Shown: in pieces, positions 16,550 to 25,445 of the stretch
How positions within the stretch are numbered: the stretch's first letter is position 1
How the letters are laid out: every line of letters begins with the position of its first letter
Assembly (NCBI GenBank): GCA_029262995.1
Contig: JAJCYH010000023.1
Span: 1-64,000, forward strand
Direction of reading: 5' to 3'
Origin: Saprospiraceae bacterium
GTDB taxonomy: Bacteria; Bacteroidota; Bacteroidia; Chitinophagales; Saprospiraceae
DNA: 64,000 bases
Position numbers and translations under genes: made by a program
The notes under the pieces: model-generated
Told to the model about the DNA's origin: nothing
What the model saw: the letters and a program-made list of their open reading frames with translations, nothing else
Databases searched by the model: none

Positions 16550-17887
16550 ATGTCTAAAGTACTGTTCAAAGACGCAACTATTGTAAACAAAGGCAAAATT
16601 ATTGAATCTGATATATTGGTTGTAAATGATAGAATTGAAAGAATAGACCCTAATATCCAAGTTGAAAATGCTAATGAAGTGAATTGCACTGGGAAACATA
16701 TTATTCCTGGAATTATTGATGATCAGGTACATTTTAGAGAACCTGGTTTAACACATAAGGCAAATATTGCTTCGGAATCTCGAGCTGCAGCAGCCGGAGG
16801 AGTAACCTCTTTTATGGAAATGCCCAATACCAAACCACCTGCATTGACTCAGGAGGAACTTCAGAAAAAATACGATATAGCACATCAATCCTCTCCCATT
16901 AATTATTCCTTTTATATGGGAGCATCGAATGACAACATTGAAGAAGTACTAAAAACGGACAAAGAAAAAGTTTGTGGAATAAAGATATTTATGGGATCCA
17001 GCACAGGGAATATGTTGGTTGATAATGTAGAGACACTAAATAATCTTTTCTCGAAAATCGAATTGCTAATTGCTTGTCATTGTGAAGATGAAGGTACAAT
17101 ACGTCGAAACTTTGAATTGGCTAAATCAAAGTATGGGGATGCTATTCCAATAGCCTTGCACCCACAAATTAGAAGTAGGGAAGGCTGTTATCTCTCTTCT
17201 TCTTTAGCCATAGATTTAGCAAAAAAATATAATACTAGATTACATGTGTTGCATATATCAACAGAGGATGAGATTGCACTATTCGATAACACTTTACCGC
17301 TTGAGCAAAAGAGAATAACCTCGGAAGTATGTGTTCATCATCTTTTCTTTGATGAAAGTGATTATGATATTCTAGGTACAAAAATCAAGTGTAATCCTGC
17401 CATTAAATCTGCCAAAGATAAAGCCGCACTTCTTCAAGCCTTGAAAGATGGGTATTTTGATGTAATAGCAACAGATCATGCACCTCATACGATAGAGGAA
17501 AAATCAAACCCTTATATTGACGCACCTTCTGGTTTGCCTCTCATTCAACATAGCCTACCTATGATGCTATATTTTTACCATAGAGGAGAATTAAGTTTGG
17601 AATTTATCATAGACAAAATGTGTCATAGCCCTGCTGAGTTATTTCATATCAATGGCAGAGGTTATTTAGAGGAAGGATATTTTGCTGACATTGCAATTGT
17701 AGACCTTAATAGAGATTGGACAGTAAAATCATCTTCGTTACTTTATAAATGTGGTTGGTCACCTCTTAGTGGCTATAAATTAAAGGGGATTGTTGAATCA
17801 ACGATGTGCAATGGGAAATGGGTATTTAAAAATGGTAATTTGACAGGAGAAAAATCAGGAAGACGACTTTTATTTCATGGAAATTAA
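16550..17887 (+). CDS. pyrC: Dihydroorotase PyrC
   Basis: 445 residues, class I-type amidohydrolase catalysing ring closure of carbamoyl aspartate to dihydroorotate. 'IIPGIIDDQVHFREPG' carries the DxHxR metal site, 'GVTSFMEMPNTKPP' follows, 'HVLHISTEDE' gives another metal His, and 'IATDHAPHTIEEK' the catalytic Asp. The ATG at 16550 is preferred over TTG at 16538. It is away from pyrR-pyrB, so pyrimidine genes are scattered. Its stop overlaps the ribH stop by 4 bp. Confidence 0.93.
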   Translation: MSKVLFKDATIVNKGKIIESDILVVNDRIERIDPNIQVENANEVNCTGKHIIPGIIDDQVHFREPGLTHKANIASESRAAAAGGVTSFMEMPNTKPPALTQEELQKKYDIAHQSSPINYSFYMGASNDNIEEVLKTDKEKVCGIKIFMGSSTGNMLVDNVETLNNLFSKIELLIACHCEDEGTIRRNFELAKSKYGDAIPIALHPQIRSREGCYLSSSLAIDLAKKYNTRLHVLHISTEDEIALFDNTLPLEQKRITSEVCVHHLFFDESDYDILGTKIKCNPAIKSAKDKAALLQALKDGYFDVIATDHAPHTIEEKSNPYIDAPSGLPLIQHSLPMMLYFYHRGELSLEFIIDKMCHSPAELFHINGRGYLEEGYFADIAIVDLNRDWTVKSSSLLYKCGWSPLSGYKLKGIVESTMCNGKWVFKNGNLTGEKSGRRLLFHGN

Positions 17888-18426
17888 AAGCCTATTGATG
17901 ACTTTTGTTTGCCTAAATCAATTTTCAATTGAATCATCTTAAGTGCCGTCTGGGCAGATTCCACACCTTTATTGCCATGTACACCTCCTGCACGGTCCAA
18001 AGCCTGTTGTTTGTTATTAACGGTTAATACCCCAAAAATAACGGGGATATCAGTTGTTAAGGAAAGATTGGTAATACCATTAGCAATAGAGGTATTAATA
18101 TATTCATCATGTTGTGTTTCTCCTTTAATCACACAACCTAAACAAATTACTGCATCAGGCTTCTTTTGTTTGATTAACTGCTTAGCCGCAAAAGGCAATT
18201 CGAACGAGCCCGGTACTTTAACCACTATTATGTTATCTATAGATACACTATTCTCAATCAATTCTCTCTTACAAGCGGATAACAGACTCATGGTGATTTC
18301 TGAATTCCATTCAGAAACAGCAATATGAATTTTGAAATTCTTTCCTTTCGGAAGACCGGAAGAATTTACCTTAGTCAGATTTTGATCTTTAGAACTCAAA
18401 AGAATTCTATTGATTAATTGCAGCAA
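17884..18426 (-). CDS. ribH: 6,7-dimethyl-8-ribityllumazine synthase RibH
   Basis: Up to 180 residues. It condenses the ribitylamino-uracil intermediate with dihydroxybutanone phosphate in riboflavin synthesis. 'AVSEWNSEITMSLL' (substrate pocket Trp), 'VPGSFELPFAAKQL', 'CLGCVIKGETQHDEYI' (catalytic His) and 'GVLTVNNKQQALDRAG' are diagnostic. No ATG precedes these. The longest start is TTG at 18426, overlapping the TPR gene by 20 bp, and TTG at 18399 would give a more typical 171 residues. Co-directional and overlapping with the TPR gene, as in other Bacteroidota. Confidence 0.92.
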   Translation of the reverse strand: MLQLINRILLSSKDQNLTKVNSSGLPKGKNFKIHIAVSEWNSEITMSLLSACKRELIENSVSIDNIIVVKVPGSFELPFAAKQLIKQKKPDAVICLGCVIKGETQHDEYINTSIANGITNLSLTTDIPVIFGVLTVNNKQQALDRAGGVHGNKGVESAQTALKMIQLKIDLGKQKSSIGF

Positions 18427-19090
18427 TCAATTTATCAACTTTTGGACCTTCCTCTGAATTAGGAAACTCACTTTTGATTCTATTGTAGGCTTTCGTTGCG
18501 GCCTCTTTGTTGCCCAATCTTTCTGACAGTAAACCTAATTTATAAAGATAGTAAGGCGTAAGCAATGCATCATGAGATGAAGTTGTAGCCTTTGTATAAA
18601 AGCTTATAGCCTTATCAAAATCCTGAAGTTCAGAATAGGCATCTCCAAGATTACCATATTTCATAATAGGTCCAAAAATTCCGCTAGGATTATAGGCTTC
18701 AAGAAAAGAAACAGCATCATCATATCTTCCTACGTTTAAATAGCTGATTCCAGCATACAATGAAGCAATATTAGCTGTTTCAGTTCCGCTATAATTTTCT
18801 ATGATATCTAAAAACCCCTCATATCCTCCACCTGGATTTTCTAGTGCTAAAGCAAATGAGTCTCTTTGAAATTGTTGCTCTGCTTTGAAGATTGCCAATT
18901 TAGCATTCTTTTCCTTCGGTTGTTGAATTAGGTATTTATTAACTAAATATCCACCGATTACAATAAACAATAATGCAACAATACCAGTTATGGCATTTTT
19001 ATGCTTTTCAAAGTAATCCTGCGCATGTAATTTTACTTCAACAACGTCTACTAAAGTTTCGTCATTGCTTGATTTCTTTCTCTTTGCCAT
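18407..19090 (-). CDS. Single-span membrane TPR protein (YfgM-like)
   Basis: 227 residues. The cytoplasmic basic N-terminus is followed by one transmembrane helix at about 36-54 ('AITGIVALLFIVIGGYLV'), then about four tetratricopeptide helix pairs ('ASLYAGISYLNVGRYDDAV', 'LGDAYSELQDFDKAISFY'). The layout resembles YfgM, a periplasmic chaperone partner of SecYEG/PpiD, though only topology and repeats support this. It overlaps ribH. The TPR-ribH pair lies near recF and a DUF721 gene, an arrangement I recognise from other Bacteroidota. Confidence 0.82.
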   Translation of the reverse strand: MAKRKKSSNDETLVDVVEVKLHAQDYFEKHKNAITGIVALLFIVIGGYLVNKYLIQQPKEKNAKLAIFKAEQQFQRDSFALALENPGGGYEGFLDIIENYSGTETANIASLYAGISYLNVGRYDDAVSFLEAYNPSGIFGPIMKYGNLGDAYSELQDFDKAISFYTKATTSSHDALLTPYYLYKLGLLSERLGNKEAATKAYNRIKSEFPNSEEGPKVDKLIAAINQ

Positions 19091-19115
19091 ATCAATATAG
19101 TTGAAAAAATTTGCG

Positions 19116-19123
19116 CAAAAATA
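19116..19123 (-). promoter_or_regulatory. Possible -7 element for the TPR-ribH operon
   Basis: TATTTTTG on the minus strand matches TAnnTTTG and lies about 25 bp before the TPR gene ATG, within the 104-bp spacer after pdhA. No clear -33 element. Confidence 0.3.
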
Positions 19124-19194
19124 AGCAAACTCTTTGTATTAAGCTTTAATTATCGCTTTTCTGTTAATAAAAAATGATTCCGTGGTGCTTGTTA

Positions 19195-20235
19195 TCAATC
19201 CATAATAAATGGATAGTCTGGCTGAACATAATTGTCATCATACAATTCTGAGCCAAGAGGATATTCAGAAGTCTCTGCAAAGTTTACAGCATCTTCGATT
19301 TCAGCTTCTATTTTACTTTTAATAGACTCTATTTCTTTTGTTGTAGCTATTTTGTCCTTTAGAATTTTCTCTTCAAGCTCTTTAATGGGATCTCTGTCTT
19401 TGAAACTATTAAGTTCTTCCTTAGATCTGTATTTGCCTGGATCCGATACAGAATGACCTCTATATCTGTAGGTTTTAATTTCTAGGAAATAGGGTCCTTT
19501 ACCTGATCTTATATGCTTAGCGGCTTTTTCAAGAGCTTCGTGCACTGCTATTGGATCCATCCCATCGACAGACTCACTAGGCATTTCGTAGGATAGGCCT
19601 AATTTGTAAAGATCCTGGACATTAGTTGTTCTTTTTACCGAAGTACCCATGGCATATTGATTATTTTCACAAATGTACAATACAGGTAATTCCCAAGTCA
19701 TTGCCATATTAAATGCTTCATGCAATGCACCTTGTCTTGAGGCACCGTCACCAAACATTGTAACACAAAGGTTTTTAGTACCTCTGTATTTCTCGGCAAG
19801 GGCAATTCCTGTTCCAATTGGAATTTGAGCACCCACGATACCATTGCCACCGACATAGTTATGTTCAGCTGAAGAAAAGTGCATAGAACCACCTTTCCCC
19901 TTTACTGCACCAGTCGATTTACCAAAAAGCTCTGCCATACAAGCCCTAGAGGTCAAACCTCTGCTTAAGGCAATGCCATGCTGTCTGTAGCCCGTAATAA
20001 TCTTGTCATCTTTGCCAATGGCTGATACCAATCCTGCGGCAATTGCTTCCTGTCCAATATATACATGAAGAAATCCTCTGATCTTCTGTAGACTATAGGC
20101 TTTTAGGGTGGCTTCTTCGAATCTTCTGATTCTCAGCATGATTTCATACCAGTTTAGAAATGTTTCTTTACTATATTTTGACTTTTGAACTGTTTTCTTG
20201 GCAGCATTCGTTTTTTTATCAGTAGTTGGAGGCAT
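19195..20235 (-). CDS. pdhA: Pyruvate dehydrogenase E1 component, alpha subunit
   Basis: 346 residues. It is the thiamine-diphosphate subunit of the alpha2beta2 E1 that decarboxylates pyruvate. 'YRQHGIALSRG', the TPP motif from 'MFGDGASRQGALHEAFNMA' to 'CENNQYAMGT', and the phosphorylation-loop segment 'YRYRGHSVSDPGKYRS' are clear. A Lys-rich N-terminal extension of about 20 residues precedes 'SKETFLNWYEIMLRIRRFE'. pdhB and pdhC are not adjacent. It is divergent from recF, with starts 58 bp apart when recF is taken from its TTG. Confidence 0.94.
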   Translation of the reverse strand: MPPTTDKKTNAAKKTVQKSKYSKETFLNWYEIMLRIRRFEEATLKAYSLQKIRGFLHVYIGQEAIAAGLVSAIGKDDKIITGYRQHGIALSRGLTSRACMAELFGKSTGAVKGKGGSMHFSSAEHNYVGGNGIVGAQIPIGTGIALAEKYRGTKNLCVTMFGDGASRQGALHEAFNMAMTWELPVLYICENNQYAMGTSVKRTTNVQDLYKLGLSYEMPSESVDGMDPIAVHEALEKAAKHIRSGKGPYFLEIKTYRYRGHSVSDPGKYRSKEELNSFKDRDPIKELEEKILKDKIATTKEIESIKSKIEAEIEDAVNFAETSEYPLGSELYDDNYVQPDYPFIMD

Positions 20236-20293
20236 AAGCTTTCTAATTAAAGTATTTCCGATATTTTTACCTAAAGTTTACAAAAATAATCAA

Positions 20294-21409
20294 TTGGACC
20301 GTATTACTATAGACAGTTTGAGATTAAACAATTTTCGAAATTACGAAAATCTTCATTGTTCATTTAATGAACATATAAATGTCATCACTGGTTTAAACGG
20401 TGCTGGCAAAACATCCATTTTAGATGCTATCTATTATCTTTCTAATGGCAAAAGTTTTTTTAGTCATCTTGATTCCTATATTTATAAAAAAGGAGATCGA
20501 TTTTTCAACATTCATTCTTCACATAGGATAGGCAATGAGAAGTATGAAATTTCAGTACTTTCTTCTGTAGAGAAGGGCAAACAAATCTTAGTTGATGACT
20601 CTTCGGTCAAAAGTTTGTCTGAATTTGTTGGAAGATTTCCTGCTTTTATGATAGCGCCTAAGGACATTCTGATTTTGATTGAGAGCAGCGTTGAGCGAAG
20701 GAAGTTAATTGATAGAACAATATCTCATGTAGATAAGTTGTATTTGACTCATTTACTTTTGTATAACAAATTATTGAAACTTCGAAATGCTGCACTAAAG
20801 AATTTCCTTAAACGAGGTCATTCAGATTCTTTAATGCTCGATGCATTTGACAAAAAAATGGAAGAGCCTGCCAGATATATTTATGAGAAAAGAAGCTCTT
20901 ACACAACTTCAATTGGTCCCATTATTAATGACTATTACTTTAAATTAGCTTCTGGAAAGGAAAATATTAGCTTAACTTACAAGTCCAAGTTACATATAAA
21001 GTCCTTTGAAGAACTAATGAATGAGTCAAGACAGAAGGATTTTCTGACGGGCAAAACCAACGAAGGTATACATCGTGATGATCTAAGTATTTTCTTAGAT
21101 GATTTGGATATAAGAAAAATAGGATCACAAGGTCAATTGAAATCAGCAATAATAGCTATTAAAATTGCACAGGTGGAGTGGGTAAAGTCCATTAAAGATA
21201 TTGCACCTCTAATTTTGCTAGACGATATTTTTGATAAGCTAGATAGAGCTAGGGTGGAAAATTTAATTAATATTTGTGCTAATGAGTTAAATGCTCAAAT
21301 TTTCATTAGCGATACTGACGCCAATAGAGTGATAGATGGTTTAAGTGAAATGGGTCTTGAACACAAGCATTTGCACGTAGATAACGCAAAGATAATAAGT
21401 GATGTCTGA
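20294..21409 (+). CDS. recF: DNA replication/repair protein RecF
   Basis: 371 residues from a TTG start. RecF is an SMC-like ATPase that loads RecA with RecO/RecR at gaps. 'LRLNNFRNYENL' opens the protein, Walker A 'GLNGAGKTS' is at 33-41, the ABC signature is 'GSQGQLKSAIIAIKIAQ', and Walker B 'APLILLDDIFDKLD' is near the end. The reading frame stays open upstream to 20198, but that would overlap divergent pdhA and add about 32 residues not found in RecF, so TTG 20294 is chosen. It overlaps the following DUF721 gene. Confidence 0.92.
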   Translation: MDRITIDSLRLNNFRNYENLHCSFNEHINVITGLNGAGKTSILDAIYYLSNGKSFFSHLDSYIYKKGDRFFNIHSSHRIGNEKYEISVLSSVEKGKQILVDDSSVKSLSEFVGRFPAFMIAPKDILILIESSVERRKLIDRTISHVDKLYLTHLLLYNKLLKLRNAALKNFLKRGHSDSLMLDAFDKKMEEPARYIYEKRSSYTTSIGPIINDYYFKLASGKENISLTYKSKLHIKSFEELMNESRQKDFLTGKTNEGIHRDDLSIFLDDLDIRKIGSQGQLKSAIIAIKIAQVEWVKSIKDIAPLILLDDIFDKLDRARVENLINICANELNAQIFISDTDANRVIDGLSEMGLEHKHLHVDNAKIISDV

Positions 21410-21689
21410 AGGAAATAAAATTAAAAATGTAATTGATACAATCTTTAGTAAAAATAATAGATTGTCCAAAAGCTATAATCAGTATACCGTTGAAGAGGTT
21501 TGGCGATCTGTGTTCGGAGATGTTATTTCATCTTACACAACAAAGGTTATTTATAAAAATGAAATTCTTACACTTTACATTAATTCTTCACCACTTAAGG
21601 AGGAAATAAACCTAAACAAGCCGTCTATTATCCTAAAGTTGAACAACAACTTAAACTACAAAAAAGTAAAGGACATCATTGTAAGGTAA
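21402..21689 (+). CDS. DUF721 (DciA-like) protein
   Basis: 95 residues. 'VEEVWRSVFGDVISSYTTKV' and 'LTLYINSSPLKEEI' are the two conserved parts of DUF721, whose KH-like fold includes DciA, a loader/operator of the replicative helicase. The gene overlaps recF by 8 bp, supporting a DNA-replication role. In this short form only the core domain is present. The function is inferred from family and context. Confidence 0.82.
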   Translation: MSEGNKIKNVIDTIFSKNNRLSKSYNQYTVEEVWRSVFGDVISSYTTKVIYKNEILTLYINSSPLKEEINLNKPSIILKLNNNLNYKKVKDIIVR

Positions 21690-21694
21690 CTAAT

Positions 21695-22288
21695 TCAGAT
21701 GAGTTGATTTACAAGAAAAAATAAAACCAGATATACCCAAAGTATATCTAGAAAATGCCAATAAATGGTTAGCAACTTCAATTTACGTTTTTTATCGGGA
21801 TCAGAAAAGTAGACAAGTACTGAAACAGGCTCTTTCATATGTACAATCGAATGATATAGAAATATTCCCAGAAATGGAATTCCTGTAATAACATGAGCAA
21901 AATGGATGATTGATATAATATAAAGATAGGATGCCATATTGCTATGGTTAACAAAAATTCCTAAGTTATATAATTGTTTCCACGCATATATCTGACTTAG
22001 TAAAAAGCCAACAGTTAGTAGCAATGTTAAAGCGAGACTCCATTGATACTTTTGCGTTTGATCAGACTTGTAGAAATCTAAGGCCTTTTTCAAACAGTAG
22101 CTAGCTAAAATCAGCATAACAGTGTTATAGGCAAAAGCAATAGGCATTTGTATCGGTGGTAAATTATGCTGAAATCTGCTGTAAATATATGCAGCACTAA
22201 ATCCGAAGAACAAAGCAGATATCCCTGCCAAAAGCAAAATCATTGCTATATAGCTTGGATGTATGAGATAATTTCGTTCATCAATCAT
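21695..22288 (-). CDS. Cytochrome c oxidase subunit III-like membrane protein
   Basis: 197 residues with five transmembrane helices, matching the short form of heme-copper oxidase subunit III. 'LLAGISALFFGFSAAYIYSR' is helix 1, 'SIIHFAHVITGIPFLGIFLYH' carries the conserved His pair of helix 4, and 'IYWHFLDILWVYLVLFF' is the diagnostic last helix. No subunit I, II or assembly genes are nearby, so this is an orphan copy; the main operon may lie elsewhere. It converges with the DUF721 gene and is divergent from the hydrolase gene. Confidence 0.85.
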   Translation of the reverse strand: MIDERNYLIHPSYIAMILLLAGISALFFGFSAAYIYSRFQHNLPPIQMPIAFAYNTVMLILASYCLKKALDFYKSDQTQKYQWSLALTLLLTVGFLLSQIYAWKQLYNLGIFVNHSNMASYLYIISIIHFAHVITGIPFLGIFLYHSIVHMKEPVSVLVYFSDPDKKRKLKLLTIYWHFLDILWVYLVLFFLVNQLI

Positions 22289-22367
22289 TATGGAATTCTC
22301 AACATAATTTATAATCGTAAGTTTAAGGAAATTAATACTTTTTACAATTATATTTTACCAGATCAAG

Positions 22368-23006
22368 ATGTCAAAAGAAATTAAACTGATTACCAAGGCA
22401 ATTCAAAAAACTGCTCATCTATTTGAATTGGGGAATCCTGTTGCGCTAAAAGCTTGGATAATAGCACATGGTTATGCCATGAGAGCAGATCAAATCTTAA
22501 ATAAATTTGATAGATTAGATTTAGAGAATAATTACTTTATTGCTCCTGAAGCGTTGTCATGTTTTTATTGGAAAAAAGATGGGGTAGAGGAGCCAGTTGC
22601 TTCTTGGATGACAAGCAGATTTAGGCTCGATGAAATTGATGATTACTCCATTTATTTGAATGACGTAATTGGATCGCTTAACAATAAGGCAAATCATAAC
22701 TTATTTGGCTTTTCACAAGGAGGAACAACAATGTGGAGGTTTATTAACAACTGCAAACCTGATTTTAAATACTTTATCAATTGGTCAGGTGATATTCCTT
22801 TGGATACACAATACGACCTTAATTACTTAAATAATAAAAACCTCTATTATATTTATGGATCAAAAGATCAGTATTTCAGTAGTGATCGAATTATGGTGTT
22901 AAAGGAACGTGTATTACAATTGGGACTAAAGGTCGATTTTGTAAAATTTGAAGGAGGTCATCGAATAGATAGAACATTTCTTAACGACCTTTTTAAAGAA
23001 CTATAA
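22368..23006 (+). CDS. Alpha/beta hydrolase (carboxylesterase/phospholipase-like)
   Basis: 212 residues. 'NLFGFSQGGTTMWRFI' has the nucleophile elbow G-F-S-Q-G-G typical of the carboxylesterase/thioesterase group. 'YIYGSKDQYFSSDR' supplies the acid region and 'FEGGHRIDRTFL' the catalytic His. There is no signal peptide, so it is cytoplasmic. The substrate is unknown. It is followed after 10 bp by a second hydrolase gene, so the two are probably co-transcribed. Confidence 0.82.
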   Translation: MSKEIKLITKAIQKTAHLFELGNPVALKAWIIAHGYAMRADQILNKFDRLDLENNYFIAPEALSCFYWKKDGVEEPVASWMTSRFRLDEIDDYSIYLNDVIGSLNNKANHNLFGFSQGGTTMWRFINNCKPDFKYFINWSGDIPLDTQYDLNYLNNKNLYYIYGSKDQYFSSDRIMVLKERVLQLGLKVDFVKFEGGHRIDRTFLNDLFKEL

Positions 23007-23016
23007 CCAAAATTTT

Positions 23017-24231
23017 ATGTCATATCAAAAGGTATCATTTCAGAATAATAAAGGCGTAAAACTAGCAGGGAAAATTGAGTTTCCAGTGGACCAAGTACCG
23101 TTGGCTTATGTAATCTTTGTACATGTTTTCACTGGTCATAAAAACTTAATTGCAGCAAAATACATCAGTAAAGCATTAAGGAATAATGGTTTTGCAGTTT
23201 TACGATTCGACTTCACTGGATTGGGAGATAGTGAAGGTGATTTCTCCGAAACTAATTTTAGCAGTAATATTGAAGACATCCATGCAGCACATGATTTTTT
23301 GGTTGAAAATTATAAAGCACCAAGTATTCTTGTCGGACAAAGTTTAGGCGGTGCCTCATCATTGTTTGCTGCACATAATTTAGAGTCTATAAAAGCAGTT
23401 GCGATGATAGGAACTCCTTCTGAACCAGAGCATGTCATGCATTTATTGGGTTGTAAATTGGAAGATATTATTAAAAGGGGATTTGCAGAAGTAACAATAG
23501 GAGGACGGCGTTTTACAATAAAAAAACATTTTGTTGACGATTTATACAACAAGAAGATGTTGGATAAAATAAAGGCTCTAAGAAAAGCAATTCTGATTAT
23601 GCATTCTCCACAGGATGAGATCGTGGAAATTGAAAATGCTGCTAAGATTTATCAAGCAGCACATCATCCTAAAAGTTTTGTAACACTTGATGGTGCTGAT
23701 CATATGTTATCTGAAGCCAATGATGCTCATTATGCTGGAGAAGTAATTTCTTCATGGGTAAAACGTTATATAAATATAGGCGAGAAAGAAGTCCTTAAAA
23801 CAAGCCGCCAGGTAATCGCTCGGTTGGATGATGACGATACTTATACAACAGAAATAAAGGCCGGTTTACACAGTTTGACAGCTGATGAACCTAAGCAAGT
23901 AGGGGGTAATGCCTTTGGACCTACTCCTTATGAACTTTTGCTGTCAGCTTTAGCGGCATGCAAGGCTATGACTATGCAAATGTATGCAAGACGCAAAAAA
24001 TGGGATCTTCAATCCGTTAAAGTTCATATTTCGTATGATAAAAATTATAAAGAGGACTGTGAAGACTGTATCGAGAGTGACAAAAAAATAGATCTGTTCA
24101 GCAGTGAATTGGAGTTTGAAGGAAATTTAGATGCGAAACAAAAAGAGAGGTTAAAAGAAATTGCCAACAAATGTCCAGTTCATAGAACACTTGCTGGCAA
24201 TCCAGAGTTTGTAAGTAAATTAATCTCTTAA
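23017..24231 (+). CDS. Bifunctional alpha/beta hydrolase-OsmC fusion
   Basis: 404 residues. Residues about 5-250 are an alpha/beta hydrolase ('LRFDFTGLGDSEGDF', nucleophile 'LVGQSLGGASSLFAA', His in 'LDGADHMLSE'). Residues about 265-404 are an OsmC/Ohr-type domain with two reactive cysteines, one in 'LAACKAMTMQMYARR' and one in 'ANKCPVHRTL'. OsmC domains reduce organic hydroperoxides. This fusion is a known family of unclear substrate, perhaps hydrolysing and then reducing lipid hydroperoxides (inference). The stop overlaps the convergent sucC stop. Confidence 0.88.
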   Translation: MSYQKVSFQNNKGVKLAGKIEFPVDQVPLAYVIFVHVFTGHKNLIAAKYISKALRNNGFAVLRFDFTGLGDSEGDFSETNFSSNIEDIHAAHDFLVENYKAPSILVGQSLGGASSLFAAHNLESIKAVAMIGTPSEPEHVMHLLGCKLEDIIKRGFAEVTIGGRRFTIKKHFVDDLYNKKMLDKIKALRKAILIMHSPQDEIVEIENAAKIYQAAHHPKSFVTLDGADHMLSEANDAHYAGEVISSWVKRYINIGEKEVLKTSRQVIARLDDDDTYTTEIKAGLHSLTADEPKQVGGNAFGPTPYELLLSALAACKAMTMQMYARRKKWDLQSVKVHISYDKNYKEDCEDCIESDKKIDLFSSELEFEGNLDAKQKERLKEIANKCPVHRTLAGNPEFVSKLIS

Positions 24232-25430
24232 CTTAATACTTCTTTGACTATATCAGCAGCTTCTTTCAATAAGGTTGCTGAACGGACTTCTAATCCACTA
24301 TTGTCAATTAGTTCTTTAGCGATATCTGCATTTGTGCCTTGTAATCGAACAATAATAGGTACGTTGATGTTACCCATATTCTTATATGCATCTACAACGC
24401 CTTGAGCTACACGATCGCATCTTACGATGCCACCAAAAATATTAATCAGTATTGCTTTTACATTTGGGTCTTTCAGGATAATCTTGAAAGCTGCCTCTAC
24501 TCTTTGAGCATCTGCAGTACCTCCAACATCAAGAAAGTTAGCAGGAGAGCCGCCAGAAAGTTTGATAATATCCATAGTAGCCATGGCCAAGCCTGCACCA
24601 TTTACCATGCAACCAACGTTTCCATCTAGTTTGACATAATTAAGCCCAACTTTTTTCGCTTCAACTTCTGTTGGATCTTCTTCAGACTCATCTCTAAGTG
24701 CGCTTAGAGCAGGATGTCTGTATAATGCATTATCATCGAGACTCAATTTAGTGTCAACAGCAATAATTCGATCGTCACCAGTTAATACGGTAGGATTAAT
24801 CTCTATTAAGGAAGCATCAGATCCTATAAAAGACTTGTAAAGTGAAGCAACAAATTTTGTCATTGCTTTATACGCAGCACCTTCAAGACCTAAGTTGAAT
24901 GCAATTTTTCGTAGCTGAAAGCCTTGAATTCCTAGTTCAGGATCAATCCACTCTTTAAATACAAGGTGTGGTGTTTCTTCTGCAACTTGTTCGATATCCA
25001 TACCTCCTTCAGTGGAATAAATGATGACATTACATTTTTTATCTCTGTCCATAAGAATAGACATATATAATTCTTTGCAAGCATCAAAATCTGGAGCGTA
25101 TGCATCTTCAGCAACCAAAATTTTATTTACCTTTTTACCCGGACCTTCCATACCGCCAGGTGTCTGCGGGGTTTTAAGCATCATGCCTAGTATATTAGAG
25201 GCTTGCTCTTTTAGTTCTTCCTTGTTTTTTACAAGTTTGACTCCACCACCTTTGCCTCTTCCACCTGCATGAATTTGTGCTTTTACGATCGCTACACTTG
25301 AGTTGCTTTCCTTAGAGATGGTTTCATAAGCTTTAATTGCCTCCTCCAAATTTTCAGCCATGATTCCATTTTGGATAGGAACCCCATAACTATGTATAAT
25401 TTCTTTTGCTTGATATTCGTGTAAATCCAT
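24228..25430 (-). CDS. sucC: Succinate-CoA ligase (ADP-forming) subunit beta
   Basis: 400 residues. It is an ATP-grasp TCA-cycle enzyme that couples succinyl-CoA cleavage to nucleotide phosphorylation. 'MDLHEYQAKEIIHSYGVPI' starts the protein, 'IHAGGRGKGGGVKL' is the nucleotide loop, 'LIEINPTVLT' the metal site, and 'MVNGAGLAMATMDII' with 'LLINIFGGIVRCD'-like segments form the C-terminal ligase domain. sucD is not adjacent. It follows the M43 protease gene by 15 bp on the same strand. Confidence 0.95.
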   Translation of the reverse strand: MDLHEYQAKEIIHSYGVPIQNGIMAENLEEAIKAYETISKESNSSVAIVKAQIHAGGRGKGGGVKLVKNKEELKEQASNILGMMLKTPQTPGGMEGPGKKVNKILVAEDAYAPDFDACKELYMSILMDRDKKCNVIIYSTEGGMDIEQVAEETPHLVFKEWIDPELGIQGFQLRKIAFNLGLEGAAYKAMTKFVASLYKSFIGSDASLIEINPTVLTGDDRIIAVDTKLSLDDNALYRHPALSALRDESEEDPTEVEAKKVGLNYVKLDGNVGCMVNGAGLAMATMDIIKLSGGSPANFLDVGGTADAQRVEAAFKIILKDPNVKAILINIFGGIVRCDRVAQGVVDAYKNMGNINVPIIVRLQGTNADIAKELIDNSGLEVRSATLLKEAADIVKEVLS

Positions 25431-25445
25431 TCCTAAATGATATTT

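Noticed and set aside
20198-20293. N-terminal extension of recF
   Set aside because: It overlaps divergent pdhA, and RecF normally begins at the 'LRLNNFRNYE' strand; TTG at 20294 fits.
22166-22384. 72-residue plus-strand open frame opposite the COX3-like gene
   Set aside because: Mostly antisense to a conserved membrane protein gene, with no recognisable motif.
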